Positions 54,443 to 63,555 of a stretch of 64,000 nt of DNA are shown here, piece by piece. Both the position numbers and the translations under genes were made by a program. Source of the stretch: Marinobacter sp. LQ44 (lineage in GTDB: Bacteria; Pseudomonadota; Gammaproteobacteria; Pseudomonadales; Oleiphilaceae). Position 1 is the stretch's first letter. Each line of letters begins with the position of its first letter. Below the pieces are notes generated by a model. The model was not told where the DNA came from. It saw only the letters and a list, made by a program, of their open reading frames with translations, and did no database searches. The stretch is taken from the NCBI RefSeq assembly GCF_001447155.2, contig NZ_CP014754.1:1178001-1242000 (forward strand), given 5' to 3'.

Positions 54443-55238
54443 TCTGAACACGCTTTTTTCCCGGCTATGGCAATCCTATCGACGGGTGACGCCCTCCGCT
54501 GAGCGCATTCATCAGCTGCTGGGCGAACGCGAAAGCCACCCCATCGTCAACGACCACATTGCACTGCGCACCTTCAACCTGGAGCCGGTACGCCTGGACA
54601 GACTGGCCGACCACTTTCTCAACCTTGGCTATCAACCAGGCGGTGAATATCATTTTGAAGCCAAAAAACTCTACGCCCGGCATTACGAGCACCCTGACCC
54701 GGATGTTCCCAAGGTGTTCATCTCTGAGCTGTTGGTGGATCAATGTTCGGCGCAGCTGCAGGCCATCGTTTCTGACCTTGTGGCACAAACGAATCCGGAT
54801 GCGGTAGATGAGGATGACTTTCTGACGTCCGGCCGCCACTGGAAACTGGATTACCGCACCTACCGGTCGCTTCTGGAGGAAAGCGAATACGCCGCATGGA
54901 CCGCAGCCTGGGGTTATCGAGCCAACCATTTTACGGTCAGCATCAATCATCTCGAGAGCATCAAAACCGTTGCACAGATCAACCAACTGCTCAAAGACCA
55001 CGGCTTCGCGATTAACACCTCCGGGGGCGAGGTGAAAGGGTCACCGCAAGAACTGCTGGAACAGTCATCCACCCTGGCAGACCGGGTGGCCCTGGAGTTT
55101 ACTGACCAGGTGGCCACAGTACCTAGCTGCTTCTATGAATTCGCCCTGCGCTATCCGAAGCCGGATGGCAGTCTGTACTCCGGTTTTGTGGCGGCGTCTG
55201 CTGACAAGATCTTCGAGAGTACCCATGCATCAAACTGA
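54432..55238 (+). CDS. DUF1338-family protein (2-oxoadipate dioxygenase/decarboxylase type)
   Basis: This protein of about 268 residues belongs to DUF1338, iron enzymes related to the 2-oxoadipate hydroxylase/decarboxylase (HglS) of lysine breakdown. Motifs: VNDHIALRTFNLEPV with a probable metal His, EYHFEAKKLYARHYEHPDPDVPKVFISELLVDQ, and YRANHFTVSINHL. AGGAG precedes ATG 54432, and the start overlaps the astA end by 11 bases. The function in this two-gene unit is not established; a lysine- or arginine-linked 2-oxoacid step is plausible. Confidence 0.85.
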   Translation: MHNDLNTLFSRLWQSYRRVTPSAERIHQLLGERESHPIVNDHIALRTFNLEPVRLDRLADHFLNLGYQPGGEYHFEAKKLYARHYEHPDPDVPKVFISELLVDQCSAQLQAIVSDLVAQTNPDAVDEDDFLTSGRHWKLDYRTYRSLLEESEYAAWTAAWGYRANHFTVSINHLESIKTVAQINQLLKDHGFAINTSGGEVKGSPQELLEQSSTLADRVALEFTDQVATVPSCFYEFALRYPKPDGSLYSGFVAASADKIFESTHASN

Positions 55239-55262
55239 CCTCGGCGCCTCCTGGCGCTGACG

Positions 55263-55922
55263 TCAGGACCATCCCTGCTCACCCAACAGGGGCACGAACC
55301 GGACATCACCGAAGTCTTCGCGCTCGAAGTCAGCATCCGCCCGGCGGGTAATACATACCAGCCGCTGCACGGAATGTTCCGACCCCACCGGAATAATCAA
55401 CCGGCCACCAACGGCCAGCTGCTGTTTAAGGGTCTCAGGTACGGCGGGGGCGCCCGCAGCAACGCAGATGCCATCAAATGGCGCAGCCTCCGGCCAACCA
55501 AGGGTTCCATCGCCGCAGCGAACGCGCACCTGGCTGAACCCCGCCCGCTCCAGGTTTATCCTGGCCTGCTCTGCCAACTCGGGAATCCGCTCGATACTGA
55601 AGACCTCCAGAGCGAGACTGGCGAGAACGGCCGCGGCATAACCCGATCCAGTACCAATATCCAACACCCGTTCGCGCCCTTCCAGATGAAGCACCTGCGC
55701 CATCAGCGCCACGATATAGGGCTGGGAAATTGTCTGCCCCCAACCAATCGGCAAGGGGTAATCTTCGTAGGCTTCACCGGCCAAATGCTCGGGAATAAAG
55801 CGTTCTCTGGGCACCCTTTCCATGGCTTCCAGCACTCTTGAATCGACTATTCCCCTGGCGGCAAGCTGATACCGAACCATGTCAGCGCGCTGGCTACTGA
55901 AATCCGGAACCCGTTCACTCAT
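55263..55922 (-). CDS. pcm: Protein-L-isoaspartate O-methyltransferase
   Basis: This protein of about 219 residues is a repair methyltransferase that labels isoaspartyl residues using SAM. Motif I is VLDIGTGSGYAAAVLA near residues 82-97. IGWGQTISQPYIVALMAQ, VRCGDGTLGWPEAAPFDGICVAAGAP and LVPLGEQGW-like ends (FVPLLGEQGW) are family hallmarks. ATG 55922 follows GGAGGGG; a GTG one codon earlier is also possible. Many gammaproteobacteria carry it near surE/rpoS, which are absent here, so this may be a second copy. Confidence 0.93.
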   Translation of the reverse strand: MSERVPDFSSQRADMVRYQLAARGIVDSRVLEAMERVPRERFIPEHLAGEAYEDYPLPIGWGQTISQPYIVALMAQVLHLEGRERVLDIGTGSGYAAAVLASLALEVFSIERIPELAEQARINLERAGFSQVRVRCGDGTLGWPEAAPFDGICVAAGAPAVPETLKQQLAVGGRLIIPVGSEHSVQRLVCITRRADADFEREDFGDVRFVPLLGEQGWS

Positions 55923-56093
55923 CACCGGCCCCTCCCTGATTACCCGTCGTTACAAAGCCATAACGCTTTTACAACAGCGCAGACTTTCACCACTGTCTAC
56001 TTTTTACCCACAGGTTACTCCTCTGCACGGATCAGGAGAACCAAAAACAAAAATAACGGCGAGGGTTTAACCCTCACGCTCAGGGAGATAATC

Positions 56094-56759
56094 ATGTCTA
56101 CATCTGTCGATCACCTGATGGACCGCACTCAGGACGCCAGCGATCTGCTCGCCGATATCATGCCATCAGCCATTACCCTGGCAACCATGCTCAGACATCG
56201 CCAGATGGCTGCCTGGCTAAGGGCTGAGTTTGACGGATACCCCGACACGGTCAAAACACCACCTTATCGGCTTGACCTGCCCGGACACATCGTTGCCAAA
56301 TCTCCTCAGTATGGCTGGATTCCTGCACCGGTGAATGACACCCAAACCAAAGAGTTCGGACACCTGAACCTGATAGAAGGGGTAAAAGAGCTCGAACATA
56401 CCTGTTTAAGCTGCAAGAAAGGCAATGGCATTCGGGTGTTGCTGGATAAAGAAACCATGTCAGACCTGCAAAAGCAGATCAATCTCAGTGCCGAACTGGC
56501 CATCAACCTTAGACGGGAGGTTTATTGCCGGCTACTCCGAACCCTTCGGGCAGCGCTCTATCTGTGGGCCGAGCAGCTGATGGACGCTGGTATCTCTGGC
56601 GATCACAACCACTATAGTCCGGAGGAACGACAGCTCGTCTCGCATCTTGATGACCCAGAGGCTTTCTGGCGCAGAGCCATGCAGGAACTGGACACAGTGC
56701 CCGTAGCGGACGTTCGGGAGCTTGGCTTTCTGGAACGCATGTTTGGCCGGGCAGGCTAA
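56094..56759 (+). CDS. AbiTii-like domain protein
   Basis: The product has 221 residues. The first 60 residues (LLADIMPSAITLATMLRHRQMAAWLRAEFDGYPDTVKTPPYRLDLPGHI) have the AbiTii pattern: a helix, then W-x2-x-E-x-x-GY and a PxYR motif. AbiTii is a domain found in abortive-infection and other defence-linked proteins. The remainder is helical without a catalytic signature. It is a single gene flanked by pcm and an L,D-transpeptidase, with no phage or restriction genes nearby. A defence role is therefore only a possibility. Confidence 0.65.
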   Translation: MSTSVDHLMDRTQDASDLLADIMPSAITLATMLRHRQMAAWLRAEFDGYPDTVKTPPYRLDLPGHIVAKSPQYGWIPAPVNDTQTKEFGHLNLIEGVKELEHTCLSCKKGNGIRVLLDKETMSDLQKQINLSAELAINLRREVYCRLLRTLRAALYLWAEQLMDAGISGDHNHYSPEERQLVSHLDDPEAFWRRAMQELDTVPVADVRELGFLERMFGRAG

Positions 56760-56848
56760 TTAAAGAAAAGCCCCACAAAGATCAATAGGCTACACTGGGA
56801 GGACGCACGAACCGATCGAACATTCTGTGAGAAGCTGAGAGCGAATTT

Positions 56849-58528
56849 ATGCGAGACGCACGATGGAACCGTATCAGATCACGCGGCCTGGCTCTGATTC
56901 TTATTCTGGCGTGCCAGCCCGTCTTCAGTGACGATAGCATCATCAATCGCATTGAAGCCCTGCAGGCCGGGCATCCTGTTACTGTCCTCAACGCACCAAT
57001 ACTCGCAAAGGAGGCACTGAGCCGCTTCTACGAGCTCCGAGGCTTTGACCTGGCCTGGAATTCCTACAGCGCCCGGCGTCAACTGGCCCAGGCCATCAGT
57101 GAGGTGGCTGATCAGGGACTGAACCCTCTGGATTATCACCACGAAACGATAGCTGCCCTGGCCCTGAAACCCGCAGACGAGGTTGATGAGGAGGTGCGGG
57201 CCGATCTGGACCTTGTGTTATCGGATGCGTTTCTGTTGCTGGCCTCTCACCTGCAAGCAGGAAAGGTTAACCCCCGAACCATTCACGCCGAATGGACAGC
57301 CAATCGCCAGAATCTCGAGACCCACACCCTGCTTACACAAGCGCTGGAGGCAGGTACGGTCTACCAGTCTCTGCAGCAGTTAAGGCCGACCTCGGCGGCC
57401 TATCAAAAACTGGTCACCGCCCGCCGCTCCCTGACCACCTTGATGGGACAGCCCTGGCACGAACTCGCTGCGGCCCCCACCCTCCGACCAGGAGACAAAG
57501 ACCCGCGCATACCCGAGATACGTCGCCGCCTGGCTTTGCTTGGAGATATACAGACCGCCGAGCATGAGCGCCAGGACGCTTATGATGCCGCGTTCGATAG
57601 CGACGTTTACGGCGACCAATTAATGAGTGCCCTTCCCAGGTTCCAGGCCAGGCATGGCCTCGAGCCGGATGGAATCATCGGGCGCCAGACCTTTGCGGCC
57701 CTGAATAGACTACCTGTCGAGCGCGTCCGCCAACTGGATGCCAGTCTGGAGCGTTGGCGTTGGTTGCCGGACGATCTTGGTGATACCTACGTGCTGGTCA
57801 ACATCGCCGGCTTCGAGATGACCATGGTTCGCGCTGGTGAAGAAATCCTCCGCCAGCGGGTGATTGTCGGGCGCCCGTACCGCCAAACCCCGGTATTCAG
57901 TGACCGCATTCGCTATCTGGTATTCAACCCCACCTGGACGGTCCCGCGGAAGCTCATGATCCAGGACCAGCTACCACTTATCCGCAGCGATCCCGGCTAT
58001 CTTGAGCGCATGAATTTCAAGGTTTATCGGGGATGGGGCGCTGATCGCACAGAGGTGGACCCAGCCACCATCGACTGGTACTCGCTGTCTGCCAATAACT
58101 TCCCGTACCAACTGGTTCAGGAACCCGGGCCGATGAATGCACTGGGACAGATAAAGTTCATGTTCCCGAACCAGTACGACATCTATCTGCATGACACTCC
58201 GGGCCAGTCCCTGTTTGGGCGGGCTGAGCGTCCGTTTAGTTCCGGCTGCATCAGGGTTGAGCGGCCCTTTGAATTGGCGGAACGCCTGCTGGAGGGCAAC
58301 AGCAACTGGTCCCGGGCCAATATAGATAGAGCCATTGAGCTCAGAGACCCAGTCAATGCGATGCTGAGAACGCCGGTGCCGGTGCATCTGCAATACTGGA
58401 CAGTGTGGGTTGATCAATCAGGAGTGATACAGTTCAGGAACGACATCTATGGACGAGATCAGCGGCTGATCGACGCGCTCCGTTCGGACCCTCAGGGCGG
58501 GCTTATGCCAACGCCACGGAGGCCTTGA
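56849..58528 (+). CDS. L,D-transpeptidase of the YcbB/LdtD type
   Basis: This 559-residue periplasmic enzyme forms 3-3 peptidoglycan crosslinks. A signal peptide spans residues 10-26. A helical N-terminal domain, a peptidoglycan-binding region (ALPRFQARHGLEPDGIIGRQTFAALN, near 255-280) and the YkuD catalytic domain follow. The catalytic motif runs from H448 (HDTPGQSLFG) to SSGC467IRVERP, with the nucleophile C467. Domain order and length match YcbB. Its last bases overlap the start of the small lipoprotein gene. Confidence 0.94.
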   Translation: MRDARWNRIRSRGLALILILACQPVFSDDSIINRIEALQAGHPVTVLNAPILAKEALSRFYELRGFDLAWNSYSARRQLAQAISEVADQGLNPLDYHHETIAALALKPADEVDEEVRADLDLVLSDAFLLLASHLQAGKVNPRTIHAEWTANRQNLETHTLLTQALEAGTVYQSLQQLRPTSAAYQKLVTARRSLTTLMGQPWHELAAAPTLRPGDKDPRIPEIRRRLALLGDIQTAEHERQDAYDAAFDSDVYGDQLMSALPRFQARHGLEPDGIIGRQTFAALNRLPVERVRQLDASLERWRWLPDDLGDTYVLVNIAGFEMTMVRAGEEILRQRVIVGRPYRQTPVFSDRIRYLVFNPTWTVPRKLMIQDQLPLIRSDPGYLERMNFKVYRGWGADRTEVDPATIDWYSLSANNFPYQLVQEPGPMNALGQIKFMFPNQYDIYLHDTPGQSLFGRAERPFSSGCIRVERPFELAERLLEGNSNWSRANIDRAIELRDPVNAMLRTPVPVHLQYWTVWVDQSGVIQFRNDIYGRDQRLIDALRSDPQGGLMPTPRRP

Positions 58529-58980
58529 TGACCCGAGTAGCCGCACTGACTGCACTTGCGCTGACCCTGACGGCCTGCCAGAACCTGCCGGATCGCCAGG
58601 AAGGCCTCGACAACGATGTCGTGTTTCTCAAGGCTCACCACTGCCTTGAGGAATCCGTGGACGCCGTCAACCGCATTCATTTTGGCCCCTGCCTGAAAGT
58701 TATCGAAATCAACGGTCAATCGCCGTTGATCAGGGACGACGACTTTATCGAGCTCCCGCTTCGACAGGCACTCACCATAGGCACCAGTTGCGTTTATCGG
58801 CACGCAGATGGCACACCGATACCTGCCACCGTTGAAACTGCCGATTTTCAGGTGCGTGCAGACACCTTCACCCGCGGCGGCCAGAGATGGTACCTGCACG
58901 CCCACAAGCAGGCCCGAAGAGTGATCGGCTGCGAGCCCACGCTGTCTCGCTCAGTTCACCCCACCCGGCGCACAGACTGA
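58528..58980 (+). CDS. Small lipoprotein of unknown function
   Basis: This protein of about 150 residues has a signal peptide and lipobox LTAC17 (ALALTLTACQNL). The mature domain has four further Cys residues, in HHCLEESV, FGPCLKV, GTSCVYR and VIGCEP, likely two disulfides. GGAGG lies upstream and the ATG shares bases with the transpeptidase stop, so the two are co-translated. It may assist the transpeptidase in the envelope; this is positional inference only. Confidence 0.7.
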   Translation: MTRVAALTALALTLTACQNLPDRQEGLDNDVVFLKAHHCLEESVDAVNRIHFGPCLKVIEINGQSPLIRDDDFIELPLRQALTIGTSCVYRHADGTPIPATVETADFQVRADTFTRGGQRWYLHAHKQARRVIGCEPTLSRSVHPTRRTD

Positions 58981-59009
58981 TCTGCCTGTCGGCTGACGCT
59001 AACCGGAGA

Positions 59010-59792
59010 TCAATCGTAGCGGGCAACAATGGCGTCCAGTTCGCCCTCACTGCGGGCACTGTCCAGAGCTTGCTGAAGGTCCGTTACGATATCCGGGTTG
59101 GTCTCCCGGCTTATGGCCAGATACATGGGCGTCTCCCGGAAAACCAGCACCGGCTTCAGGCCGGTAATGCCATGTTCGTCCTCAGCAACCAAGGGCCCCA
59201 CAAGGCCATCCGTGACCCACAGATCGGCCTGACCCAGCGTCAGACGACGGGGGTTCACATCACCCGACGTATTCATGATCACGTTAAAACCCTGATCCAC
59301 CAGGTACTGAGACATGACATCGCCCCGGTAGCCGGCAATTCTCAGGTCTTTGGCATCGCCCAGACTGGATAGTGTTATCTCGGAGTCGGGAGCCGCAAAC
59401 AGGGTCCATTCAATGGATGCCAGCGGGCCCACCCACTGAAATAGCTGCTCTCGTTCATCGGTGCGCGCGGTACAGAACAGACCGTGGTTTTCACGTCCCT
59501 GCACCCAGTCGTAGGCGTAGCTCCAAGCCCGCATCTTCATCTGCACGTCGTAATCTACCCTTGCCAGAATGGCTTTCACCATATCGGTGCAGATACCGGT
59601 GATCTGGTCCTCGTTGTGGGCAAAGCCCTCACCGGAAACAGACGCGTTATAAGGAGGGTAATGTTCGGTAAAGATATACAGCCGCTCAGCAGCCTGAGCC
59701 GTGGCGCTTAAGGCCATTAGCGTTAATCCAACGAACCATGCCCTCGCGACGTTTCGCAGGGCGTTTCTGGCTGATGCGATGACAACGTGCAT
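59010..59792 (-). CDS. Periplasmic solute-binding protein (SBP_bac_3-like)
   Basis: This 260-residue exported protein has its signal peptide at residues 11-32 (ending ATAQA). The mature part begins with ERLYIFTEHYPPYN and contains GICTDMVKAILARVDYDVQMKMRAWSYAYDWVQGRENHGLFCTARTDEREQLFQWVGPL, a typical amino-acid-type binding-protein core. GGAA is upstream of ATG 59792; a long upstream extension in frame is rejected. No permease genes are nearby, so it may act in chemosensing or with a distant transporter. Confidence 0.85.
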   Translation of the reverse strand: MHVVIASARNALRNVARAWFVGLTLMALSATAQAAERLYIFTEHYPPYNASVSGEGFAHNEDQITGICTDMVKAILARVDYDVQMKMRAWSYAYDWVQGRENHGLFCTARTDEREQLFQWVGPLASIEWTLFAAPDSEITLSSLGDAKDLRIAGYRGDVMSQYLVDQGFNVIMNTSGDVNPRRLTLGQADLWVTDGLVGPLVAEDEHGITGLKPVLVFRETPMYLAISRETNPDIVTDLQQALDSARSEGELDAIVARYD

Positions 59793-59934
59793 GTCTTGTT
59801 CCTTTTGGCTGGCAATCGTTGGTATGACGCAAAAATAGGCAGAGTTGGAAGTTTGTGCCAATCGATCTGGCAGTTTACGACAGCATAACTCCGTAGTTCG
59901 TATCTGGCATTGAAAGTTCCGTGACAGAACGTAA

Positions 59935-60837
59935 CTAGCTCGACCTGGCTGTTCGCGGCCCTGAGGCGACAACCAGGGCCACGCCAGCCACGGCAACCGC
60001 GCCTCCAGCCATGGCCATTGGCCCCAATCGCTCATCGAACAGGATAAACGCCTCCAGTGCCGTGACTGGCGGCACCAGATAAAACAAACTCGCCACCTGA
60101 GAGGCCGCCCCCCGGCGAATCAGCCACATTAGAAGCAGAATGGCACTGACAGACAGGCCAAATACCAGCCAGCCAAGGGCCAGTTTGAACTGAAGCGTCC
60201 ACTCCACAGTCCGGGTCTCCAGCAACATCGCACCAACACCAAACAAGACCGCCGCGGCGGTATACTGAATCATGGTGCCAGACACCAGATCAACCGACGT
60301 GCCAAACCGTTTCTGGTAAACGGTGCCAAGGGAGATTCCAATCAGCGCCAACCCTGCCCAGACCAGTGTCAGCCCGGGTAGCCCTGTATCACCGGTGCTG
60401 GTTCCTCCAAACTTTTCTGCAATCACCAGAGAAACACCCACAAGCCCCAAGACCAACCCCACCCACTGCTTTCCCGAAACCACCTCACGCAGAAACACCA
60501 CAGCCGCCAGCGCGGTTACTAAAGGCTGTAAGCCTACAATGAGCGACACCAGCCCAGATGACATACCCTGATCAATGGCGTAAAAAACACCACCAAGGTA
60601 ACAGCCATGAACCAGAATACCGGTGATCGCCACATGACCGGCGCTACGCCAGCCCGGCCATCGGGCACCCATGATGATGGCCAAGACGGCCAACGGTATT
60701 AACGTGATCAGCATGCGGATAAACAACAGCGTAAAAGGCTCTGCATACGGCAGGCCGTACTTGGCACCAATGAATCCGGTGCTCCAGAGCCAGACAAACA
60801 GGGCAGGTACGAAGAAGGAAAAGAAAACCGGGGGCAT
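59935..60837 (-). CDS. EamA/DMT-family exporter
   Basis: This 300-residue permease has ten hydrophobic helices in two EamA repeats. GFIGAKYGLPYAEPFTLLFIRMLITLIPLAVLA opens the first repeat, and GISLGTVYQKRFGTSVDLVSGTMIQYTAAAVLFG opens the second. YLVPPVTALEAFILFDERLG is a family hallmark. The substrate is unknown; relatives export amino acids or metabolites. It is monocistronic. Confidence 0.92.
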   Translation of the reverse strand: MPPVFFSFFVPALFVWLWSTGFIGAKYGLPYAEPFTLLFIRMLITLIPLAVLAIIMGARWPGWRSAGHVAITGILVHGCYLGGVFYAIDQGMSSGLVSLIVGLQPLVTALAAVVFLREVVSGKQWVGLVLGLVGVSLVIAEKFGGTSTGDTGLPGLTLVWAGLALIGISLGTVYQKRFGTSVDLVSGTMIQYTAAAVLFGVGAMLLETRTVEWTLQFKLALGWLVFGLSVSAILLLMWLIRRGAASQVASLFYLVPPVTALEAFILFDERLGPMAMAGGAVAVAGVALVVASGPRTARSS

Positions 60838-60933
60838 GGATCAAAGCTCGGCTGATAGGAATCCTGGCAGGAGACTATAGCCTGCCAGAACCCGCCCAGA
60901 CAGGCACAGAACTCAGCTAACCGACCATCACAG

Positions 60934-61173
60934 TCAAGCGCTCGTCAACATCGATTGCAGTTTCTGAGTAAACTCTACGGCCTCGCAGCCCAAGGGGGTC
61001 AGGTATCCCCCGTCTTTCTGGCTGATCAACCCTTTTGCAAACAGCGACTCTGCCGCCCGGACCGTTTCCGGCGCCGCAGAATGGGCATGCACTTTTATAC
61101 CTTCCTGGGTGGATATCGAGGGAAACTGTAGCAACAGGTTCAGCTCGGCAAGGTGGTTTGGAGAGAACGGCAT
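60934..61173 (-). CDS. TIGR02647-family small protein
   Basis: This 79-residue helical protein (MPFSPNHLAELNLLLQFPS...) has the conserved STQEGIKVH stretch, AAESLFAKGLISQKDGGYLTPLGCEAVEF and a leucine-rich end. This matches the small TIGR02647 family, predicted to bind DNA. The start is ATG 61173 with AAGGAGC upstream; a shifted frame to 61189 is a shadow. The function is unknown. Confidence 0.85.
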   Translation of the reverse strand: MPFSPNHLAELNLLLQFPSISTQEGIKVHAHSAAPETVRAAESLFAKGLISQKDGGYLTPLGCEAVEFTQKLQSMLTSA

Positions 61174-61356
61174 AAAAGCTCCTTATCATTAGAATTATCT
61201 GAAGTTTAGCCCAAATATCGGAGCGCCACGGTGGAATCGTTGTGAAATTGATCCAGGTGCATATTTTGCCCGATTATCCTATTGTTACACCCATCGCGCC
61301 GCGACTTTCAGTGCAAGTCAACGACATTGCATCATCACAACACGGACACGTTGATC

Positions 61357-62712
61357 ATGGACAACACACCGGCACAGTCAGATGACTATTACCCACGCCC
61401 TTTGCGCCACCTGAGTGTTTACCTTGCGACGCTGGTTAAAGGTCGCCTGTGGCTCAAGGTGCTGATTGGCATGGGGCTTGGTCTTGTGGTTGGCACCTTG
61501 CTGGGCCCCTCGGTTGGCCTGGTCGAGCCAGAAACCGGAACGCTGATCGGCAACTGGCTGGCCTTTCCCGGGCAACTGTTCCTCGCCACCATCCAGATGA
61601 TCGTGATACCACTGGTTATAGCCTCTGTGGTAAGAGGCCTGGCCGCCAGCGACAACCTGGAACAACTGCGCAAGATGGGCGTCCGGGTTACCCTGTTTTT
61701 TGTCATCACAACTGCTATTGCCGCCACCATAGGCCTTTGGGTAGGAGGCCTGGTTAACCCGGGTGACCTGATGACCGGCCTGACAGCGCCTCCGGTCGAT
61801 GCTGCCCCGGTCGCCGCGGACATCCCCGGCCTGGATGCCATCCCCCAGACACTGATCGGCCTGCTGCCCGGCAACCCCCTGGATGCCATGGTAGAGGGGC
61901 AAATGCTGCAGGTGGTGATTTTCTCCATCATCATCGGCGTTGCACTGGTCAGCATGTCGGGAGACAAGGCCAAGCCGATGCTGGACCTGCTCGACTCCCT
62001 GCAACAAATCTGCATGACGGTGGTTCGCTGGGCGATGCGCCTGGCGCCCTATGCCGTTTTCGGGCTGATGGCGCAACTGACCACCACGCTCGGGTTCCGT
62101 GCCATGCTCGGCATGGCGTCCTATGTGGCCACCGTTTTGCTCGGCCTGGCTGTACTGATGGCTTTTTACCTGATTATTCTAAAACTGCTGGCCGGCGTGA
62201 GGCCTCTGCAATTCCTGAAAGACACTCGTGATGTACTGCTGCTCGCGTTTTCCACGTCCAGCTCCGCGGCAGTCATGCCTCTGTCTATCCGCACTGCGGA
62301 AGACAAACTGGGTGTGCGCCCTTCCGTTTCCCAGTTTGTCATTCCGCTGGGCGCTACCATCAATATGAACGGTACCGCCCTCTATCAGGCCGTGGCCACA
62401 GTGTTTCTGGCACAGGTGTATGGCATCGACTTGAGTGTGGGCAGTATGGCACTGCTGGTAGCCATGGCAGTCGGCGCATCCATCGGCTCACCCGCTACAC
62501 CCGGGGTAGGCATTGTCATTCTCGCCATGGTGCTTCAATCCGTGGGTGTACCGGCGGCAGGTATTGCCTTGATTATGGGCGTGGACCGGATACTTGATAT
62601 GTGCCGTACCGCCATTAACGTTACCGGTGATCTGGTCGCTTGCCGACTGATGGAAAACTGGTCGGGCAAACGATTACCAGACCAACCCGAACCGGTGCCC
62701 GATGAGGCCTGA
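61357..62712 (+). CDS. Dicarboxylate/amino-acid:cation symporter (DAACS family)
   Basis: This protein of about 451 residues imports glutamate, aspartate or C4-dicarboxylates with Na+ or H+. The family motifs are SSSAAVMPLSI near residue 302 (re-entrant loop), PLGATINMNGTALYQAVATVFLAQ near 330, and DRILDMCRTAINVTGD near 420. ATG 61357 is chosen over an upstream frame-in Met that adds 25 polar residues; no strong ribosome site helps. An extra hydrophilic loop (PPVDAAPVAADIPGLD) lies near residue 150. Confidence 0.93.
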   Translation: MDNTPAQSDDYYPRPLRHLSVYLATLVKGRLWLKVLIGMGLGLVVGTLLGPSVGLVEPETGTLIGNWLAFPGQLFLATIQMIVIPLVIASVVRGLAASDNLEQLRKMGVRVTLFFVITTAIAATIGLWVGGLVNPGDLMTGLTAPPVDAAPVAADIPGLDAIPQTLIGLLPGNPLDAMVEGQMLQVVIFSIIIGVALVSMSGDKAKPMLDLLDSLQQICMTVVRWAMRLAPYAVFGLMAQLTTTLGFRAMLGMASYVATVLLGLAVLMAFYLIILKLLAGVRPLQFLKDTRDVLLLAFSTSSSAAVMPLSIRTAEDKLGVRPSVSQFVIPLGATINMNGTALYQAVATVFLAQVYGIDLSVGSMALLVAMAVGASIGSPATPGVGIVILAMVLQSVGVPAAGIALIMGVDRILDMCRTAINVTGDLVACRLMENWSGKRLPDQPEPVPDEA

Positions 62713-62814
62713 GGCCCACAGTAAGTTTGTGACCCCATGAACAATCGGTATCATCAAGGTACGAAAGTCCTACACATGTGCGGGCGTCTACCGCGATAAT
62801 AGCGGTGGATTGTT

Positions 62815-63555
62815 ATGCAGAATCAACGCACCGGGTCTTTGATGAATTTAAGCGGTATCTCTCTACTGGCCAGAACAACGGTCGCCTTTGCTATCGGACT
62901 CGTTCTGGCAGCGGGCACCGCCCATGCGGACAGCATCCAGCGCATTGTGCACCCGGATGGCCGGGTGGAATTCACCAACGTGAAAAGCCCAAACCAGCCC
63001 CGCGCCTCCACACGCAACCAGACGGTGTACCGCTACACCGATGAGCACGGCGTGGTAGCCTACAGCAGTCAACGCCCCGGTACGGAAGACGTTGAAGTTA
63101 TCCGTTTCCATTGCTACGCCTGCGATCCGGGCTCCAAGGTGGATTGGTACAGAACCCCCCTGTTCCTGACCCCATTCCGGGATGAAATACTGACAGCCGC
63201 TCAAGAGTTTGATGTCGACCCGGCCCTGGTTCGGGCGGTTATCCATGCCGAATCTGCGTTCAACCCGAAGGCTGTGTCGCCAGTCGGCGCCCAGGGCCTG
63301 ATGCAGTTGATGCCCGGCACCGCAGATGAACTGGGCGTGAGAGACCCATTTGCCATTGAAGACAATATACGTGGCGGGGTCGATTACCTCGCCCGCATGC
63401 TCAAGCGTTTCAATGGTGATATCCGCCTGGCGACTGCCGCCTACAACGCCGGCCCCGGCGCCGTCGGCCGCTTCAATGGCATTCCCCCCTACGCGGAAAC
63501 CAAGGCCTACGTTGAACGGGTAGGTATTCTGCACCAGCGCTACGCCAGCAACTGA
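62815..63555 (+). CDS. Lytic transglycosylase with DUF4124-like N-terminus
   Basis: This 246-residue exported murein lyase has a signal peptide at about residues 15-38. A DUF4124-like segment follows ([18 protein letters not shown]). The SLT domain has [37 protein letters not shown], with E as the probable catalytic acid, and [15 protein letters not shown]. Starts at 62815 and 62842 are both possible. Its stop shares one base with the next start codon (TGATG), so the SpeE-like gene downstream is translationally coupled. Confidence 0.92.
   Translation: MQNQRTGSLMNLSGISLLARTTVAFAIGLVLAAGTAHADSIQRIVHPDGRVEFTNVKSPNQPRASTRNQTVYRYTDEHGVVAYSSQRPGTEDVEVIRFHCYACDPGSKVDWYRTPLFLTPFRDEILTAAQEFDVDPALVRAVIHAESAFNPKAVSPVGAQGLMQLMPGTADELGVRDPFAIEDNIRGGVDYLARMLKRFNGDIRLATAAYNAGPGAVGRFNGIPPYAETKAYVERVGILHQRYASN

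Noticed and set aside
59793..60035. Extended N-terminus of the solute-binding protein to 60035
   Set aside because: The extension overlaps the EamA exporter gene and precedes a clear signal peptide starting at ATG 59792.
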